From Microbacterium aurugineum (GTDB taxonomy: Bacteria; Actinomycetota; Actinomycetes; Actinomycetales; Microbacteriaceae), in assembly GCF_023101205.1 (NCBI RefSeq), contig NZ_CP078078.1:1302001-1366000 (forward strand): a stretch of DNA of 64,000 bases, given 5' to 3'. The notes under the pieces were generated by a model. It was not told the origin of the DNA and searched no databases. It saw only the letters and a list, made by a program, of their open reading frames with translations. Positions 1 to 9,344 of the stretch are shown here, piece by piece. Both the position numbers and the translations under genes were made by a program. Numbering within the stretch: position 1 is the stretch's first letter; every line of letters begins with the position of its first letter.

Positions 1-22
1 TCCCGCATCGGAAGGCCGCTGA
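1..22 (+). CDS. Possible 3' end of upstream gene (candidate lspA)
   Basis: An open frame enters at the left edge and stops at a TGA at positions 20-22, two bases before the rluD start. Only six codons are visible, so the product cannot be read. In many Actinobacteria the gene directly before rluD and dnaE is lspA (signal peptidase II), so that is the likeliest identity, from gene order alone. Confidence 0.3.
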
Positions 23-23
23 C

Positions 24-944
24 GTGGAGTCCCGATCTCTGCCGGTTCCTGACGGCTTGGACGGCACGCGGGTGGATGCCGCGCTCGCGAAGCTGATGGG
101 TTTCTCCCGCACCTTCGCTGCGGATGTCGCCGCGGCCGGCGGAGTCCGTCTGGACGGCGTGACGCTCGACAAGTCTGACCGCTTGCGCGGTGGTGGCTGG
201 CTCGAAGTCGAATGGGCGCCGAAGGAGGCGCCGCGAGTCATTCCGATCGCGGTTCCCGAGCTCGGGGTCGTGTACGACGACGACGACATCATCGTGGTCG
301 ACAAGCCCACGGGCGTGGCCGCGCATCCGTCCGTCGGGTGGGAGGGCCCCACCGTCGTCGGCGCACTCGAGGCCGCCGGATTCCGCGTCGCGACGAGCGG
401 TGCCGCCGAGCGTCAGGGGATCGTGCACCGGCTGGACGTCGGCACGAGCGGCCTCATGGTCGTGGCGAAGTCTGAGCAGGCGTACACGACGCTGAAGCAG
501 GCGTTCAAGGACCGTACGGTCGAGAAGATCTATCACGCGGTCGTGCAGGGGCATCCTGATCCGCTGGCGGGAACGATCGACGCGCCCATCGGGCGCCATC
601 CGAACCACTCCTGGAAGTTCGCCGTCGTTCCCGACGGGAAGCCCTCGGTGACCCACTACGAGACGCTCGAAGCTTTTCCGGGCGCTTCGCTCCTCGAGAT
701 CCATCTCGAGACGGGGCGCACGCATCAGATCCGCGTGCACATGGCTGCTCATCGGCATCCGTGCGTCGGCGATCCGCTGTACGGCGCCGACCCCACGATG
801 TCAGCCCGGCTCGGGCTCACACGTCAGTGGCTGCACGCACATCAGCTCGCGTTCGCGCACCCGGCGACGGGGGACTGGGTGCAGTTCGAGTCGCCCTATC
901 CGGCAGACTTCCGCCACGCGTTGGACGTCCTGCGCGGCGAATAG
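24..944 (+). CDS. rluD: RluA/RluD-family 23S rRNA pseudouridine synthase
   Basis: This 306-residue protein has an N-terminal S4-like RNA-binding segment (about residues 10-60) followed by the RluA-type pseudouridine synthase domain. The catalytic aspartate lies in the motif [13 protein letters not shown], and a second conserved stretch reads [11 protein letters not shown]. Such enzymes isomerise uridines in 23S rRNA (helix 69 for RluD) in the cytoplasm. The GTG start at 24 sits two bases after the upstream stop, so the gene is probably translated in an operon with the gene to its left. The length is usual for the family. The RluD rather than RluA/RluC assignment rests on the S4 domain and position and is fairly likely. 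Confidence 0.9.
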   Translation: MESRSLPVPDGLDGTRVDAALAKLMGFSRTFAADVAAAGGVRLDGVTLDKSDRLRGGGWLEVEWAPKEAPRVIPIAVPELGVVYDDDDIIVVDKPTGVAAHPSVGWEGPTVVGALEAAGFRVATSGAAERQGIVHRLDVGTSGLMVVAKSEQAYTTLKQAFKDRTVEKIYHAVVQGHPDPLAGTIDAPIGRHPNHSWKFAVVPDGKPSVTHYETLEAFPGASLLEIHLETGRTHQIRVHMAAHRHPCVGDPLYGADPTMSARLGLTRQWLHAHQLAFAHPATGDWVQFESPYPADFRHALDVLRGE

Positions 945-992
945 TCGGCGCTGCGCCGGCCCGATGTCGGTGTCGTGCGCGACACTGAGCGC

Positions 993-1591
993 ATGAGCAT
1001 CGAGGTTCGTCCTGCAACCGTGTTCGACGACGTCGCAACCCTCGTCGGGCCGAAGAAGCCGACGTCGAACGTGTGCTTCTGCCTGAGCTATCGCATCGGC
1101 AACAAGGAGAACCTTGCGCTGAAGGGTCCGGCCCGCGCCGACCGGGTGCGTGAGCTGTGCCACGAGGACCCTCCCCCGGCGTGATCGCCTATCTCGACGA
1201 CGAGCCTGTCGGCTGGGCGGCACTGCATCCGCGGCGCGAGACGAGCTTCGCCCGCAATCGGCTCATCCCGCAGATCGATGACCTCGGCGTCTGGTCGCTG
1301 TGGTGTTTCCGGGTACGCCCCGGGTACCGGAAGCAGGGCATCTCCCATGCGCTGATCGACGGTGCTGTCGCATATGCGACGGAGCGCGGCGCGCCCGCCA
1401 TCGAGGGCTATCCGGTAGACAACGGGGGCGAGAAGGTGAATCTGACGATGGCGTACGTCGGCACGCGAGCGCTCTTCGAGAGTGCAGGATTCGTGAAGGC
1501 CGCGGATACGGGTTCCGTACTCGACGGGTTCCCGCGGGTGCTGATGAGGCTCGACCTGGGGACGCCACAGAGATCGTCGAAGAAAGCGTGA
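993..1591 (+). pseudogene. GNAT acetyltransferase gene interrupted by a frameshift
   Basis: Two reading frames together give one GNAT-like protein. The first runs from ATG 993 (MSIEVRPATVFDD) to a TGA at about 1184. The second continues from about 1175 (GVIAYLDDEPVGWAALHPR) through the acetyl-CoA loop region (RVRPGYRKQGISHALIDGA) to the TGA at 1589-1591. The join falls in a C/G run at 1171-1180. One extra base there would give an uninterrupted 199-residue protein, a normal length for the family. The start of an acetyltransferase (DEPVGWAAL, then the pyrophosphate-binding loop) is clear, but the substrate is unknown. It is either a recent pseudogene or a one-base sequencing error in a homopolymer. 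Confidence 0.8.
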
Positions 1592-1718
1592 CCACAGACA
1601 GAGCGAGGCTGACGTCTCAATTCCTACATGACTTTCGGAGTTAGGCGTCGTCGATTCACTGCCGTGAGGGAACCTCGACGCAGCCCCGGCGCCGACCTCC
1701 GGTGTCGGGGCTCCGCCG

Positions 1719-1724
1719 TAGACT
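1719..1724 (+). promoter_or_regulatory. -10 box of dnaE, leaderless spacing
   Basis: TAGACT fits the actinobacterial TANNNT -10 consensus and ends 7 nt before the dnaE ATG, so transcription should start at or next to the start codon. Confidence 0.65.
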
Positions 1725-1731
1725 CGAAGGC

Positions 1732-4700
1732 ATGGCATCCGACTCCTTCGTCCACCTGCACGTGCACAGCGAGTACTCCATGCTGGACGGTGCGGCGAAG
1801 ATCAATGCGATGACCCAGGCAGCCGCCGAATACGGGATGCCGGCTATCGCGGTGACCGATCACGGCAACACTTTCGCGGCATTCGAGTTCTACAACGCGG
1901 CGCGGAACGCGGGTATCAAGCCCATCATCGGGCTCGAGGCATACATGACCCCGGGCACGCACCGCAGCGACAAGACGCGCGTGCAGTGGGGCTCACCCGA
2001 CCAGAAGAGCGACGACGTCTCCGGTTCGGGCGCGTACACCCACATGACGATGTGGAGCCAGAGCACCGCGGGCATGCACAACCTCTTCCGGATCAGCTCC
2101 CGGTCGAGCATGGAGGGTTACTACTTCAAGCCCCGCATGGACCGCGAGCTGCTCCAGACCTACGGCAAGGGCATCATCGCGACTACAGGATGCCCCTCCG
2201 GCGAGGTCCAGACGCGACTGCGGCTGGGGCAGTACGACGCGGCGCGCGCGGCGGCTGCAGAGTTCCAGGACATCTTCGGCAAGGAGAACTACTTCGCCGA
2301 GATCATGGACCACGGTCTCTCCATCGAGCGACGGGTGATGACCGACCTGCTCCGCCTCGCGAAAGACCTCAACATCCCGCTCGTCGCGACCAACGACTCG
2401 CACTACACGCACCAGCACGAGGCCGACGCTCACGAGGCTCTGCTGTGCGTGCAGTCGGGTTCCACCATGGACGATCCGAACCGATTCAAGTTCGACGGCG
2501 ACGGCTACTACATCAAGACCGCCGCCGAGATGCGGCAGCTGTTCCGCGATCACCCCGAGGCCTGCGACAACACGCTCCTGATCGCCGAGCGCTGCGAGGT
2601 CGAGTTCGACACCTCGGCGAACTACATGCCGCGCTTCCCGGTCCCCGACGGTGAGACCGAGGACAGCTGGCTCATCAAGGAGGTCGAGGCGGGCCTGCAC
2701 TACCGGTACCCCGGTGGCATCCCCGACAAGGTGCGCAAGCAGGCCGAGTACGAGACCGGCATCATCCTGCAGATGGGCTTCCCCGGCTACTTCCTCGTCG
2801 TCGCGGACTTCATCAACTGGGCCAAGGACAACGGCATCCGTGTCGGTCCCGGCCGTGGTTCGGGTGCCGGGTCGATGGTCGCCTACGCGATGCGGATCAC
2901 CGATCTCGACCCGCTCGAGCACGGTCTGATCTTCGAGCGCTTCCTCAACCCCGACCGTGTCTCGATGCCCGACTTCGACGTCGACTTCGATGATCGTCGC
3001 CGCGGCGAGGTCATCGAATACGTCACCGAGAAGTACGGATCCGAGCGCGTCGCCCAGATCGTCACATACGGCACGATCAAGTCGAAGCAGGCGCTGAAGG
3101 ACGCCGGGCGCGTTCTCGGCTTCCCCTTCAGCATGGGGGAGCGCCTCACGAAGGCGATGCCGCCGCCCGTGATGGGCAAGGACATGCCCCTGGACGGCAT
3201 GTTCGACTCGGCGCACCCCCGGTACAAGGAAGCGAGCGAGTTCCGCACGCTGATCGAGACCGACCCGGAGGCCAAGACCGTCTTCGACCGTGCTCTCGGT
3301 CTCGAAGGGCTGAAGCGTCAGTGGGGCGTCCACGCCGCCGGCGTGATCATGTCGTCCGATCCGCTGCTCGACATCATCCCGATCATGAGGCGCGAGCAGG
3401 ACGGCCAGATCGTCACGCAGTTCGACTACCCGTCGTGTGAGTCGCTCGGGCTGATCAAGATGGACTTCCTCGGGCTGCGCAACCTCACGATCATCTCCGA
3501 TGCGCTCGACAACATCCGGACGAACCGGGGCGAAGAACTCGACCTCGAGCACCTCGGTCTCGACGACCCGGGTGTGTATCAGCTGCTCGCGCGCGGAGAC
3601 ACCCTGGGCGTCTTCCAACTCGACAGTCCGCCGCTGCGCTCGCTGATGCGCCTGATGAAGCCGGACAACTTCGGTGACATCTCGGCCCTCATCGCCCTGT
3701 ATCGCCCGGGCCCGATGGGCGCGAACTCGCACACCAACTACGCACTGCGCAAGAACGGGGTGCAGGAGATCACCCCCATCCATCCCGAGCTCGAAGCGCC
3801 GCTCGCGGAGATCCTGGAGGAGTCGTACGGGCTCATCATCTACCAGGAGCAGGTCATGGCCATCGCTCAGGCCGTCGCCGGCTTCAGCCTCGGACAAGCA
3901 GACATCCTCCGTCGCGCGATGGGCAAGAAGAAGAAGTCGGAGCTCGACAAGCAGTACGAGGGCTTCGCCGGCGGGATGAAGGAGCGCGGCTTCGGCGAGG
4001 ACGCGATCAAGGCGCTGTGGGACATCCTGCTGCCCTTCTCGGACTACGCCTTCAACAAGGCCCACTCCGCGGCGTACGGACTCGTGTCGTACTGGACCGC
4101 ATACCTCAAGGCGCACTATCCCGCCGAGTACATGGCGGCGTTGCTCACCAGCGTGGGCGACTCCAAGGACAAGATGGCCCTGTACCTGAACGAGTGCCGT
4201 CGCATGGGGATCAAAGTCCTTCCGCCCGACGTCTCGGACTCGATCAACTTCTTCGCGGCCGTCGGAGACGACATCCGCTTCGGCCTCGGCGCTGTGCGCA
4301 ACGTCGGCAGCAACGTCGTCGAAGGGATCGTGCAGGCGCGCAAGGGGGAGCGGTTCACCTCGTTCCACCACTTCCTCGACACCGTGCCGCTGCATGTCTC
4401 GAACAAGCGCACCGTGGAGTCCCTGATCAAGGCCGGCGCCTTCGACTCGATGGGCGACACCCGCCGAGCGCTCATGGAAGTGCACGAAGACGCGGTCGAG
4501 GCAGCCGTCGACCGCAAGCGCAACGAGGCACAGGGCGCGATCGGGTTCGACTTCGACAGTCTCTACGACGGCATGGAAGAGGCCGCTCCGGCCAAGGTGC
4601 CGGCCCGCCCCGAGTGGGTCAAGAAGGACAAGCTCGCCTTCGAGCGGGAGATGCTCGGCCTGTACGTCTCCGATCACCCGCTGGCCGGGCTCGAGGTGCC

Positions 4701-5250
4701 GCTCGCGAAGCATGCGTCGATCTCGATCCATGACCTCAACAACTCCGAAGACCTGCAGGACGGCGATCAGGTGACTGTGGCGGGCCTCGTGACCAGTGTG
4801 CAGCACCGCGTGGCCAAGGCGAGCGGTAATCCGTACGGCATGATCACGGTCGAGGACTTCAACGGCGAGGTCACCGTGATGTTCATGGGCAAGACGTACA
4901 CCGAGTTCCAGCACACCCTGCAACAGGACGCGATCCTCGCCGTGCGCGGGCGCGTGTCCCGTCGTGATGACGGCCTCAACCTGCACGCGCAGTCCGCGTT
5001 CGCGCCCGACATCGGCTCGTTCGATGCCGCAGGGCCACTGTCGTTGGTCTTGGCGGAGCAACGTGCCACCGAGCGGGTGATGGGTGAGCTCGCCGAGGTC
5101 CTGCGTCGGCACAACGGCGACACGGAGGTGCTGCTCCGCGTGCACCGCGGCGGCACTGCGAAGGTCTTCGAGGTGCCCATGCCGGTGAAGGTCTCGGCAG
5201 ACCTCTTCGGTGACCTCAAGTCCCTTCTCGGACCCACCTGTCTGGGGTGA
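1732..5250 (+). CDS. dnaE: DNA polymerase III subunit alpha
   Basis: This is the replicative DNA polymerase catalytic subunit, 1172 residues, the usual size of actinobacterial DnaE1. It starts with the PHP domain (FVHLHVHSEYSMLDGA), which carries metal-dependent proofreading activity in many actinobacteria. The polymerase core follows, with the catalytic acidic motif PDFDVDFDD and the conserved GPGRGSGAGSMVAY. The C-terminal part has an OB-fold (about residues 1000-1090, VTVAGLVTSVQHR). ATG 1732 was chosen over an in-frame GTG at 1702 because family proteins begin right before the PHP motif and a -10 box ends 7 nt upstream. The gene follows rluD and the broken GNAT gene and is probably transcribed alone. 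Confidence 0.97.
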   Translation: MASDSFVHLHVHSEYSMLDGAAKINAMTQAAAEYGMPAIAVTDHGNTFAAFEFYNAARNAGIKPIIGLEAYMTPGTHRSDKTRVQWGSPDQKSDDVSGSGAYTHMTMWSQSTAGMHNLFRISSRSSMEGYYFKPRMDRELLQTYGKGIIATTGCPSGEVQTRLRLGQYDAARAAAAEFQDIFGKENYFAEIMDHGLSIERRVMTDLLRLAKDLNIPLVATNDSHYTHQHEADAHEALLCVQSGSTMDDPNRFKFDGDGYYIKTAAEMRQLFRDHPEACDNTLLIAERCEVEFDTSANYMPRFPVPDGETEDSWLIKEVEAGLHYRYPGGIPDKVRKQAEYETGIILQMGFPGYFLVVADFINWAKDNGIRVGPGRGSGAGSMVAYAMRITDLDPLEHGLIFERFLNPDRVSMPDFDVDFDDRRRGEVIEYVTEKYGSERVAQIVTYGTIKSKQALKDAGRVLGFPFSMGERLTKAMPPPVMGKDMPLDGMFDSAHPRYKEASEFRTLIETDPEAKTVFDRALGLEGLKRQWGVHAAGVIMSSDPLLDIIPIMRREQDGQIVTQFDYPSCESLGLIKMDFLGLRNLTIISDALDNIRTNRGEELDLEHLGLDDPGVYQLLARGDTLGVFQLDSPPLRSLMRLMKPDNFGDISALIALYRPGPMGANSHTNYALRKNGVQEITPIHPELEAPLAEILEESYGLIIYQEQVMAIAQAVAGFSLGQADILRRAMGKKKKSELDKQYEGFAGGMKERGFGEDAIKALWDILLPFSDYAFNKAHSAAYGLVSYWTAYLKAHYPAEYMAALLTSVGDSKDKMALYLNECRRMGIKVLPPDVSDSINFFAAVGDDIRFGLGAVRNVGSNVVEGIVQARKGERFTSFHHFLDTVPLHVSNKRTVESLIKAGAFDSMGDTRRALMEVHEDAVEAAVDRKRNEAQGAIGFDFDSLYDGMEEAAPAKVPARPEWVKKDKLAFEREMLGLYVSDHPLAGLEVPLAKHASISIHDLNNSEDLQDGDQVTVAGLVTSVQHRVAKASGNPYGMITVEDFNGEVTVMFMGKTYTEFQHTLQQDAILAVRGRVSRRDDGLNLHAQSAFAPDIGSFDAAGPLSLVLAEQRATERVMGELAEVLRRHNGDTEVLLRVHRGGTAKVFEVPMPVKVSADLFGDLKSLLGPTCLG

Positions 5251-5255
5251 GCGGG

Positions 5256-5261
5256 TAGGAT
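5256..5261 (+). promoter_or_regulatory. -10 box for the membrane protein gene at 5322
   Basis: TAGGAT just after the dnaE stop predicts a start near 5268 and a leader of about 54 nt that contains the ribosome binding site AAAGGA at 5310-5315. Confidence 0.5.
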
Positions 5262-5321
5262 CATGAGCCGTCGGCAGCACGACGAATCCCCCCGTCGAGC
5301 ACGGTGACGAAAGGACCACGC

Positions 5322-6509
5322 ATGAGCACGGAACTCCCTGAGCCGGGTGTCGAAGATGCGGACTTCAGCGATGACGACGGTGTCCTCTACGACGACGAGG
5401 TGACTCCGGAGTACGGGATCCTCGGATTCACCCTCCGTGAGCTGCTCATCGTCAGCGTGTGGCTGGTCTCCTTCGTCGTGTCGTTCTTCCCGCTGGCCGG
5501 GGGCGCCTCGCTCTGGGGTGTCGGAATCCAGTGGATCCTTCCGGTGGGTCTCCCCACGGTCGCCGTGTTCCTGCTCGTGCTCCGTCGCTTCTCGCCGGAC
5601 GGTATCCGTCGCGTAGGGTCGCTCGGCATCGACCAGTTCGCCTCTGTAGCCTTCTCGGTCGCAGCCGTCGTCTGGGCCGGGAACGTGTGGCTCACGATCT
5701 CCGGGCTGATCGCCACCGGGTTCTGGTCGCTTCCGTGGAGCGGGGTGGTGATGGCCGTCGCCGCTCTGGCTCTGGTCGTGCTCACGGTGTTCGCTCCACT
5801 CATCCCGGGGCTGAAAGAGGACTTCCACGGACGTCTGGTCACCCTCGCCCACCGCAATGCCAACCCGGTGCGCCCCGTCATCGCGCGACCGCGACCCGAA
5901 CCGGTCGCCACGGAGCCCGAGCCGCAGGCCGCCACCGACGGCGACCGGACGGATGTGAGCCTGGATGCTTCCGCGCCTCCTCCGGTCGCAGACGACAGCC
6001 GGGATTCCGGGAGCCAGGCCACGGACGAGGTCGAGCGCGTCGACCTCGCCGCGCAGGTGCCCCTCACGGCACACGCGTCCGGTGGTGACATCGGCACCGT
6101 GCACGGCACGGATGACGAGGAGTACGTGCCCACGTACTCTCGGCGTTCTCGGGGGCAGGAGCCCGAGATCGTCTCGGACACCGGGAGCATCGAGTCCCTC
6201 CTCGAGACCGCTGCGACATACGAGACCGCTGTCGTCCCCGACGACACGGAAGCTCCGATCGTGGAGGGTTTCGCCGACGCGGACCTCGATGCGACGAATC
6301 CGCGCGAGTCGACTCCGGTCGCGCAGCCGTTCTGGATCCTCGCGCCCTCTGAGCGTGACGTCCACGACGAGCGCGGCGACGCGTTGTTCCGCATCGGCCC
6401 GAATGCCTGGGCGCTCGTGATCGAAGACCGTGGAGGTGCCTACGTCGTGCGACATGACGACGGGCGGATCGGCTACCTCCACGACATCTCCGACATCACG
6501 AAAGGCTGA
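5322..6509 (+). CDS. Actinobacterial membrane protein with long acidic tail
   Basis: A 395-residue protein of unknown function. After an acidic N-terminus (about 35 residues) come four predicted membrane segments between roughly residues 38 and 165 (for example LLIVSVWLVSFVVSFFPL and VVMAVAALALVVLTVFAPLI). A long low-complexity, acidic and proline-rich cytoplasmic or external stretch follows, and a compact conserved-looking C-terminus (PFWILAPSERDV to HDISDITKG). ATG 5322 has AAAGGA seven bases upstream. An earlier in-frame start at 5304 lacks a ribosome binding site. The gene lies one base before hisD, so the two are probably cotranscribed. No enzyme motif is visible, and no function is proposed. 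Confidence 0.85.
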   Translation: MSTELPEPGVEDADFSDDDGVLYDDEVTPEYGILGFTLRELLIVSVWLVSFVVSFFPLAGGASLWGVGIQWILPVGLPTVAVFLLVLRRFSPDGIRRVGSLGIDQFASVAFSVAAVVWAGNVWLTISGLIATGFWSLPWSGVVMAVAALALVVLTVFAPLIPGLKEDFHGRLVTLAHRNANPVRPVIARPRPEPVATEPEPQAATDGDRTDVSLDASAPPPVADDSRDSGSQATDEVERVDLAAQVPLTAHASGGDIGTVHGTDDEEYVPTYSRRSRGQEPEIVSDTGSIESLLETAATYETAVVPDDTEAPIVEGFADADLDATNPRESTPVAQPFWILAPSERDVHDERGDALFRIGPNAWALVIEDRGGAYVVRHDDGRIGYLHDISDITKG

Positions 6510-6510
6510 A

Positions 6511-7815
6511 ATGCGCACGATCGATCTGCGGGGGCGCGAGCTCTCGCCCGCTGACATGCTCGCCGCCGTACCGCGCGCCACACAGGCGCGTGCCGAGGCG
6601 CTCGACACCGCCGCCCGCCTCGTCGACGACGTCCGCGACCGCGGTGAGGCCGCTCTCCGCGAGCAGGCGGAACGCTTCGACCGGGTCGCCGGACACTCCG
6701 TCCGGGTTCCTGCCGCGCACATCGAAGAGGCGCTGGCCGACCTCGCCCCCGAAGTGCGTACCGCTCTCGAGGAGGCGATCCGCCGCGTGCGACTGGCCTC
6801 CGCAGCCCAGGTGCCGGCTTCGCAGGTCACCCGCATCGGCGACGGTGCCGTCATCACGCAGCGCTGGCAGCCCGTCCACCGCGTGGGTGTGTACATCCCC
6901 GGTGGGAAAGCGGTCTACCCGTCCAGCGTGATCATGAACGTCGTGCCGGCTCAGGTGGCAGGTGTGGAGCAGATCGCATTGGCATCGCCGCCGCAGGCGG
7001 ATCAGGGAGGGCGAATCCACCCGACGATCCTCGCCGCGGCCGCCCTGCTGGGCGTGACCGAGGTCTATGCGATGGGCGGAGCGGGGGCGATCGGCGCGTT
7101 CGCGCACGGTGTCGCCTCGCTCGGGCTCGACCCCGTCGACGTCGTCTCCGGGCCCGGCAACAACTACGTCGCCTCCGCCAAGCGCGCGGTCGCCGGCGTC
7201 GTCGGGACGGACTCGGAGGCCGGCGCGACCGAGATCCTGGTCGTCGCCGATGCCGATGCCGATCCGCGCCTCATCGCCGCCGACCTCGTGAGCCAGGCGG
7301 AGCACGACGAACAGGCATCCGCGGTACTGGTCACGGACGCCGCCGAGCTCGCTGCACGCGTCGCCACCGAAGTCGAGCGGATCTCCGTCCGCACCCGTCA
7401 CAGCGAGCGTGTCGCCGCGTCCTTGGGAGGACCGCAGTCGGCGATCGTCCTCGTCGACGATCGCGCCATGGCGACCGCGTTCAGCAACGCCTACGCGCCC
7501 GAGCACCTCGAACTCCACCTCGCCGATGCCGAGAGCGCCGCGTCGGCCTTCACGAGCGCCGGAGCGGTCTTCGTCGGAGACCAGACGCCGGTGAGCCTGG
7601 GGGACTACATGGCGGGGAGCAACCACGTGCTCCCGACCGGCGGTCAGGCGCGGTATGCACCGGGACTCGGCGCGTACACGTTCCTGCGTCCTCAGCAGGT
7701 GATCTCCTACGACAGGGCCGCACTGGCCGCTGTCCGAGCGGGGGTCGTCGCTCTCGCCGAGTCCGAGGCGCTGCCGGCGCACGGTGAGGCGATCGAGGCG
7801 CGCTTCACCGCGTAG
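6511..7815 (+). CDS. hisD: Histidinol dehydrogenase
   Basis: HisD performs the last two steps of histidine synthesis, L-histidinol to L-histidine, using two NAD+ and a zinc ion. The 434-residue length is typical. Family motifs are present: GVYIPGG near residue 129, the [10 protein letters not shown] loop, [20 protein letters not shown] (catalytic Glu/His region) and YAPEHLELH (zinc ligands). The gene starts one base after the upstream membrane protein gene, with GAAAGG as ribosome binding site. No other his gene is nearby, so histidine synthesis is split on this chromosome or continues elsewhere. Its TAG stop is also the first triplet of the nrdR -10 box. Confidence 0.96.
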   Translation: MRTIDLRGRELSPADMLAAVPRATQARAEALDTAARLVDDVRDRGEAALREQAERFDRVAGHSVRVPAAHIEEALADLAPEVRTALEEAIRRVRLASAAQVPASQVTRIGDGAVITQRWQPVHRVGVYIPGGKAVYPSSVIMNVVPAQVAGVEQIALASPPQADQGGRIHPTILAAAALLGVTEVYAMGGAGAIGAFAHGVASLGLDPVDVVSGPGNNYVASAKRAVAGVVGTDSEAGATEILVVADADADPRLIAADLVSQAEHDEQASAVLVTDAAELAARVATEVERISVRTRHSERVAASLGGPQSAIVLVDDRAMATAFSNAYAPEHLELHLADAESAASAFTSAGAVFVGDQTPVSLGDYMAGSNHVLPTGGQARYAPGLGAYTFLRPQQVISYDRAALAAVRAGVVALAESEALPAHGEAIEARFTA

Positions 7816-7818
7816 GAT
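7813..7818 (+). promoter_or_regulatory. -10 box of nrdR overlapping the hisD stop
   Basis: TAGGAT starts with the TAG stop codon of hisD (7813-7815) and ends 7 nt before the nrdR ATG, predicting a leaderless nrdR transcript. Confidence 0.6.
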
Positions 7819-7825
7819 CGGTCAG

Positions 7826-8296
7826 ATGCACTGCCCCTTCTGCCGTCATCCCGACTCCCGCGTCATCGACTCCCGCACGAGTGACGACGGGCTCTCGATC
7901 AGGCGGCGTCGTCAGTGCCCAGAGTGCGGGGGCCGTTTCACGACCACCGAGACGGCGAGCCTCAACGTCATCAAGCGTTCCGGCGTGATGGAGCCTTTCA
8001 GCCGGGAGAAGGTCATCTCCGGCGTGCGCAAGGCGTGTCAGGGGCGGCCGGTGACCGAGGCCGATCTCGCCATCCTCGCGCAGCGCGTGGAGGAGGCTGT
8101 TCGCCAGACGGGGGTGTCGCAGCTCGACACGAACGAGATCGGTCTGGCCATCCTCGGTCCGCTGCGTGATCTCGATGAGGTCGCTTTCCTCCGCTTCGCC
8201 AGCGTCTACCAGGCGTTCGACTCGCTCGAGGACTTCGAGGCGGCGATCACCGACCTCCGCGCCGACCACACGAAGCAGGAGGCCGAGGAGCGGTAA
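7826..8296 (+). CDS. nrdR: Transcriptional repressor NrdR
   Basis: NrdR is the nucleotide-sensing repressor of ribonucleotide reductase genes. The 156-residue protein has the N-terminal zinc ribbon with two Cys pairs ([12 protein letters not shown] and CPECGGRF) followed by the ATP-cone domain ([24 protein letters not shown]). Length and motifs match the family. ATG 7826 is preferred over an earlier in-frame start at 7784 because family members begin with MHCPFC and the -10 box ends 7 nt upstream. No nrd gene is in this window, so its targets lie elsewhere. Its TAA stop forms part of the pyrD -10 box. Confidence 0.96.
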   Translation: MHCPFCRHPDSRVIDSRTSDDGLSIRRRRQCPECGGRFTTTETASLNVIKRSGVMEPFSREKVISGVRKACQGRPVTEADLAILAQRVEEAVRQTGVSQLDTNEIGLAILGPLRDLDEVAFLRFASVYQAFDSLEDFEAAITDLRADHTKQEAEER

Positions 8297-8299
8297 TCT
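8294..8299 (+). promoter_or_regulatory. -10 box of pyrD overlapping the nrdR stop
   Basis: TAATCT begins with the TAA stop of nrdR and ends 7 nt before the pyrD ATG at 8307, the same leaderless geometry as for nrdR. Confidence 0.6.
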
Positions 8300-8306
8300 G
8301 GCAGGG

Positions 8307-9344
8307 ATGTATCCGCTGCTCTTCCGCGCTGTCCTCTCGCGCTTCGATCCCGAGTTCACCCATCACGCCGGCATGGCGGTGATCCGCGTCCTCGGAGTGC
8401 CGCCGTTCTCCTGGGCGACCCGTGCCCTGACCGCGCCGGATCCGTCCTTGCGTGTCGACGCACTCGGGCTCAGCTTCCCGTCGCCCTTCGGCATCGCGGC
8501 CGGTTTCGACAAGAACGCCGTCGGCGTCCGCGGACTGGCGGCCCTCGGGTTCGGCCACGTGGAGATCGGTACCGTGACGGCGATCCCGCAGGAGGGGAAT
8601 CCCAAGCCGCGTCTGTTCCGTCTGTTGGCGGACCGCGCCGTCGTCAACCGGATGGGGTTCAACAACGACGGCGCTGATGCGGTCGCCCGTCGCCTCGCTC
8701 GACTGCGCCGTGGCGCACCGGACACGGTGATCGGCGTCAACATCGGTAAGAGCCGCATCGTGGACGTCGAGGATGCGACCGCCGACTACGTGGCCTCGGC
8801 AACCCGCCTCGCCCCGCTGGCCGACTACCTCGCGGTGAACGTGTCCTCGCCGAACACCCCGGGACTGCGCGGGCTGCAGGCAGTGGAGACGCTGGCACCG
8901 TTGCTCCGGGCGGTCAAGGAAGCATCGGGGTCCACGCCGCTGCTCGTCAAGATCGCTCCGGATCTTCCGGATGACGAGATCACCGCCATCGCGGAGTTGG
9001 CCGTGGCCGAGGGGCTCGCCGGAATCATCGCGCACAACACCACGATCAGTCGAGACGGACTGCTCACGGACGCGGCGTCGGTCGAAGCCGCGGGCGCGGG
9101 CGGACTGTCGGGGGCGCCGCTGAAGAAGCGCTCGCTCGAAGTGCTCCGGATCGTGCGTGACGCCGTACCGGCAGAGTTCTGCGTGATCGCGGTCGGTGGA
9201 GTCGAGACCCCGGCCGATGTGCAGGAGCGTCTGCAGGCCGGTGCCACTCTCGTTCAGGGTTACACGGGATTCCTGTACCGCGGTCCGTTCTGGGGCCGCG
9301 AGATCAACAGGGGGCTGGTCAGTCGGGGTACTGGCCGCGCTTGA
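8307..9344 (+). CDS. pyrD: Quinone-dependent dihydroorotate dehydrogenase (class 2)
   Basis: PyrD oxidises dihydroorotate to orotate in pyrimidine synthesis and passes electrons to quinone at the membrane. The 345-residue protein has the short N-terminal helical extension typical of class 2 enzymes (MYPLLFRAVLSRFDPEFTHH), then the FMN barrel with AAGFDKNA, NRMGFNNDG, NVSSPNTPGLR (active-site Ser region) and IIAHNTT. ATG 8307 matches the family N-terminus. The 3' end overlaps the convergent DUF3043 gene by 26 nt. The membrane-bound, quinone-linked form agrees with the respiratory genes nearby. Confidence 0.96.
   Translation: MYPLLFRAVLSRFDPEFTHHAGMAVIRVLGVPPFSWATRALTAPDPSLRVDALGLSFPSPFGIAAGFDKNAVGVRGLAALGFGHVEIGTVTAIPQEGNPKPRLFRLLADRAVVNRMGFNNDGADAVARRLARLRRGAPDTVIGVNIGKSRIVDVEDATADYVASATRLAPLADYLAVNVSSPNTPGLRGLQAVETLAPLLRAVKEASGSTPLLVKIAPDLPDDEITAIAELAVAEGLAGIIAHNTTISRDGLLTDAASVEAAGAGGLSGAPLKKRSLEVLRIVRDAVPAEFCVIAVGGVETPADVQERLQAGATLVQGYTGFLYRGPFWGREINRGLVSRGTGRA

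Noticed and set aside
5263..5307. Possible 14-codon upstream reading frame before the gene at 5322
   Set aside because: Its ATG is one base after the TAGGAT -10 box, upstream of the expected transcript start, so it would not be in the mRNA.
1993..5319. Long minus-strand open frame (about 1100 codons) opposite dnaE
   Set aside because: It is fully antisense to the clearly conserved dnaE, its composition (Asp/Arg/Val/His/Leu) is that of a complement of codon-biased high-GC coding DNA, and it matches no known motif.
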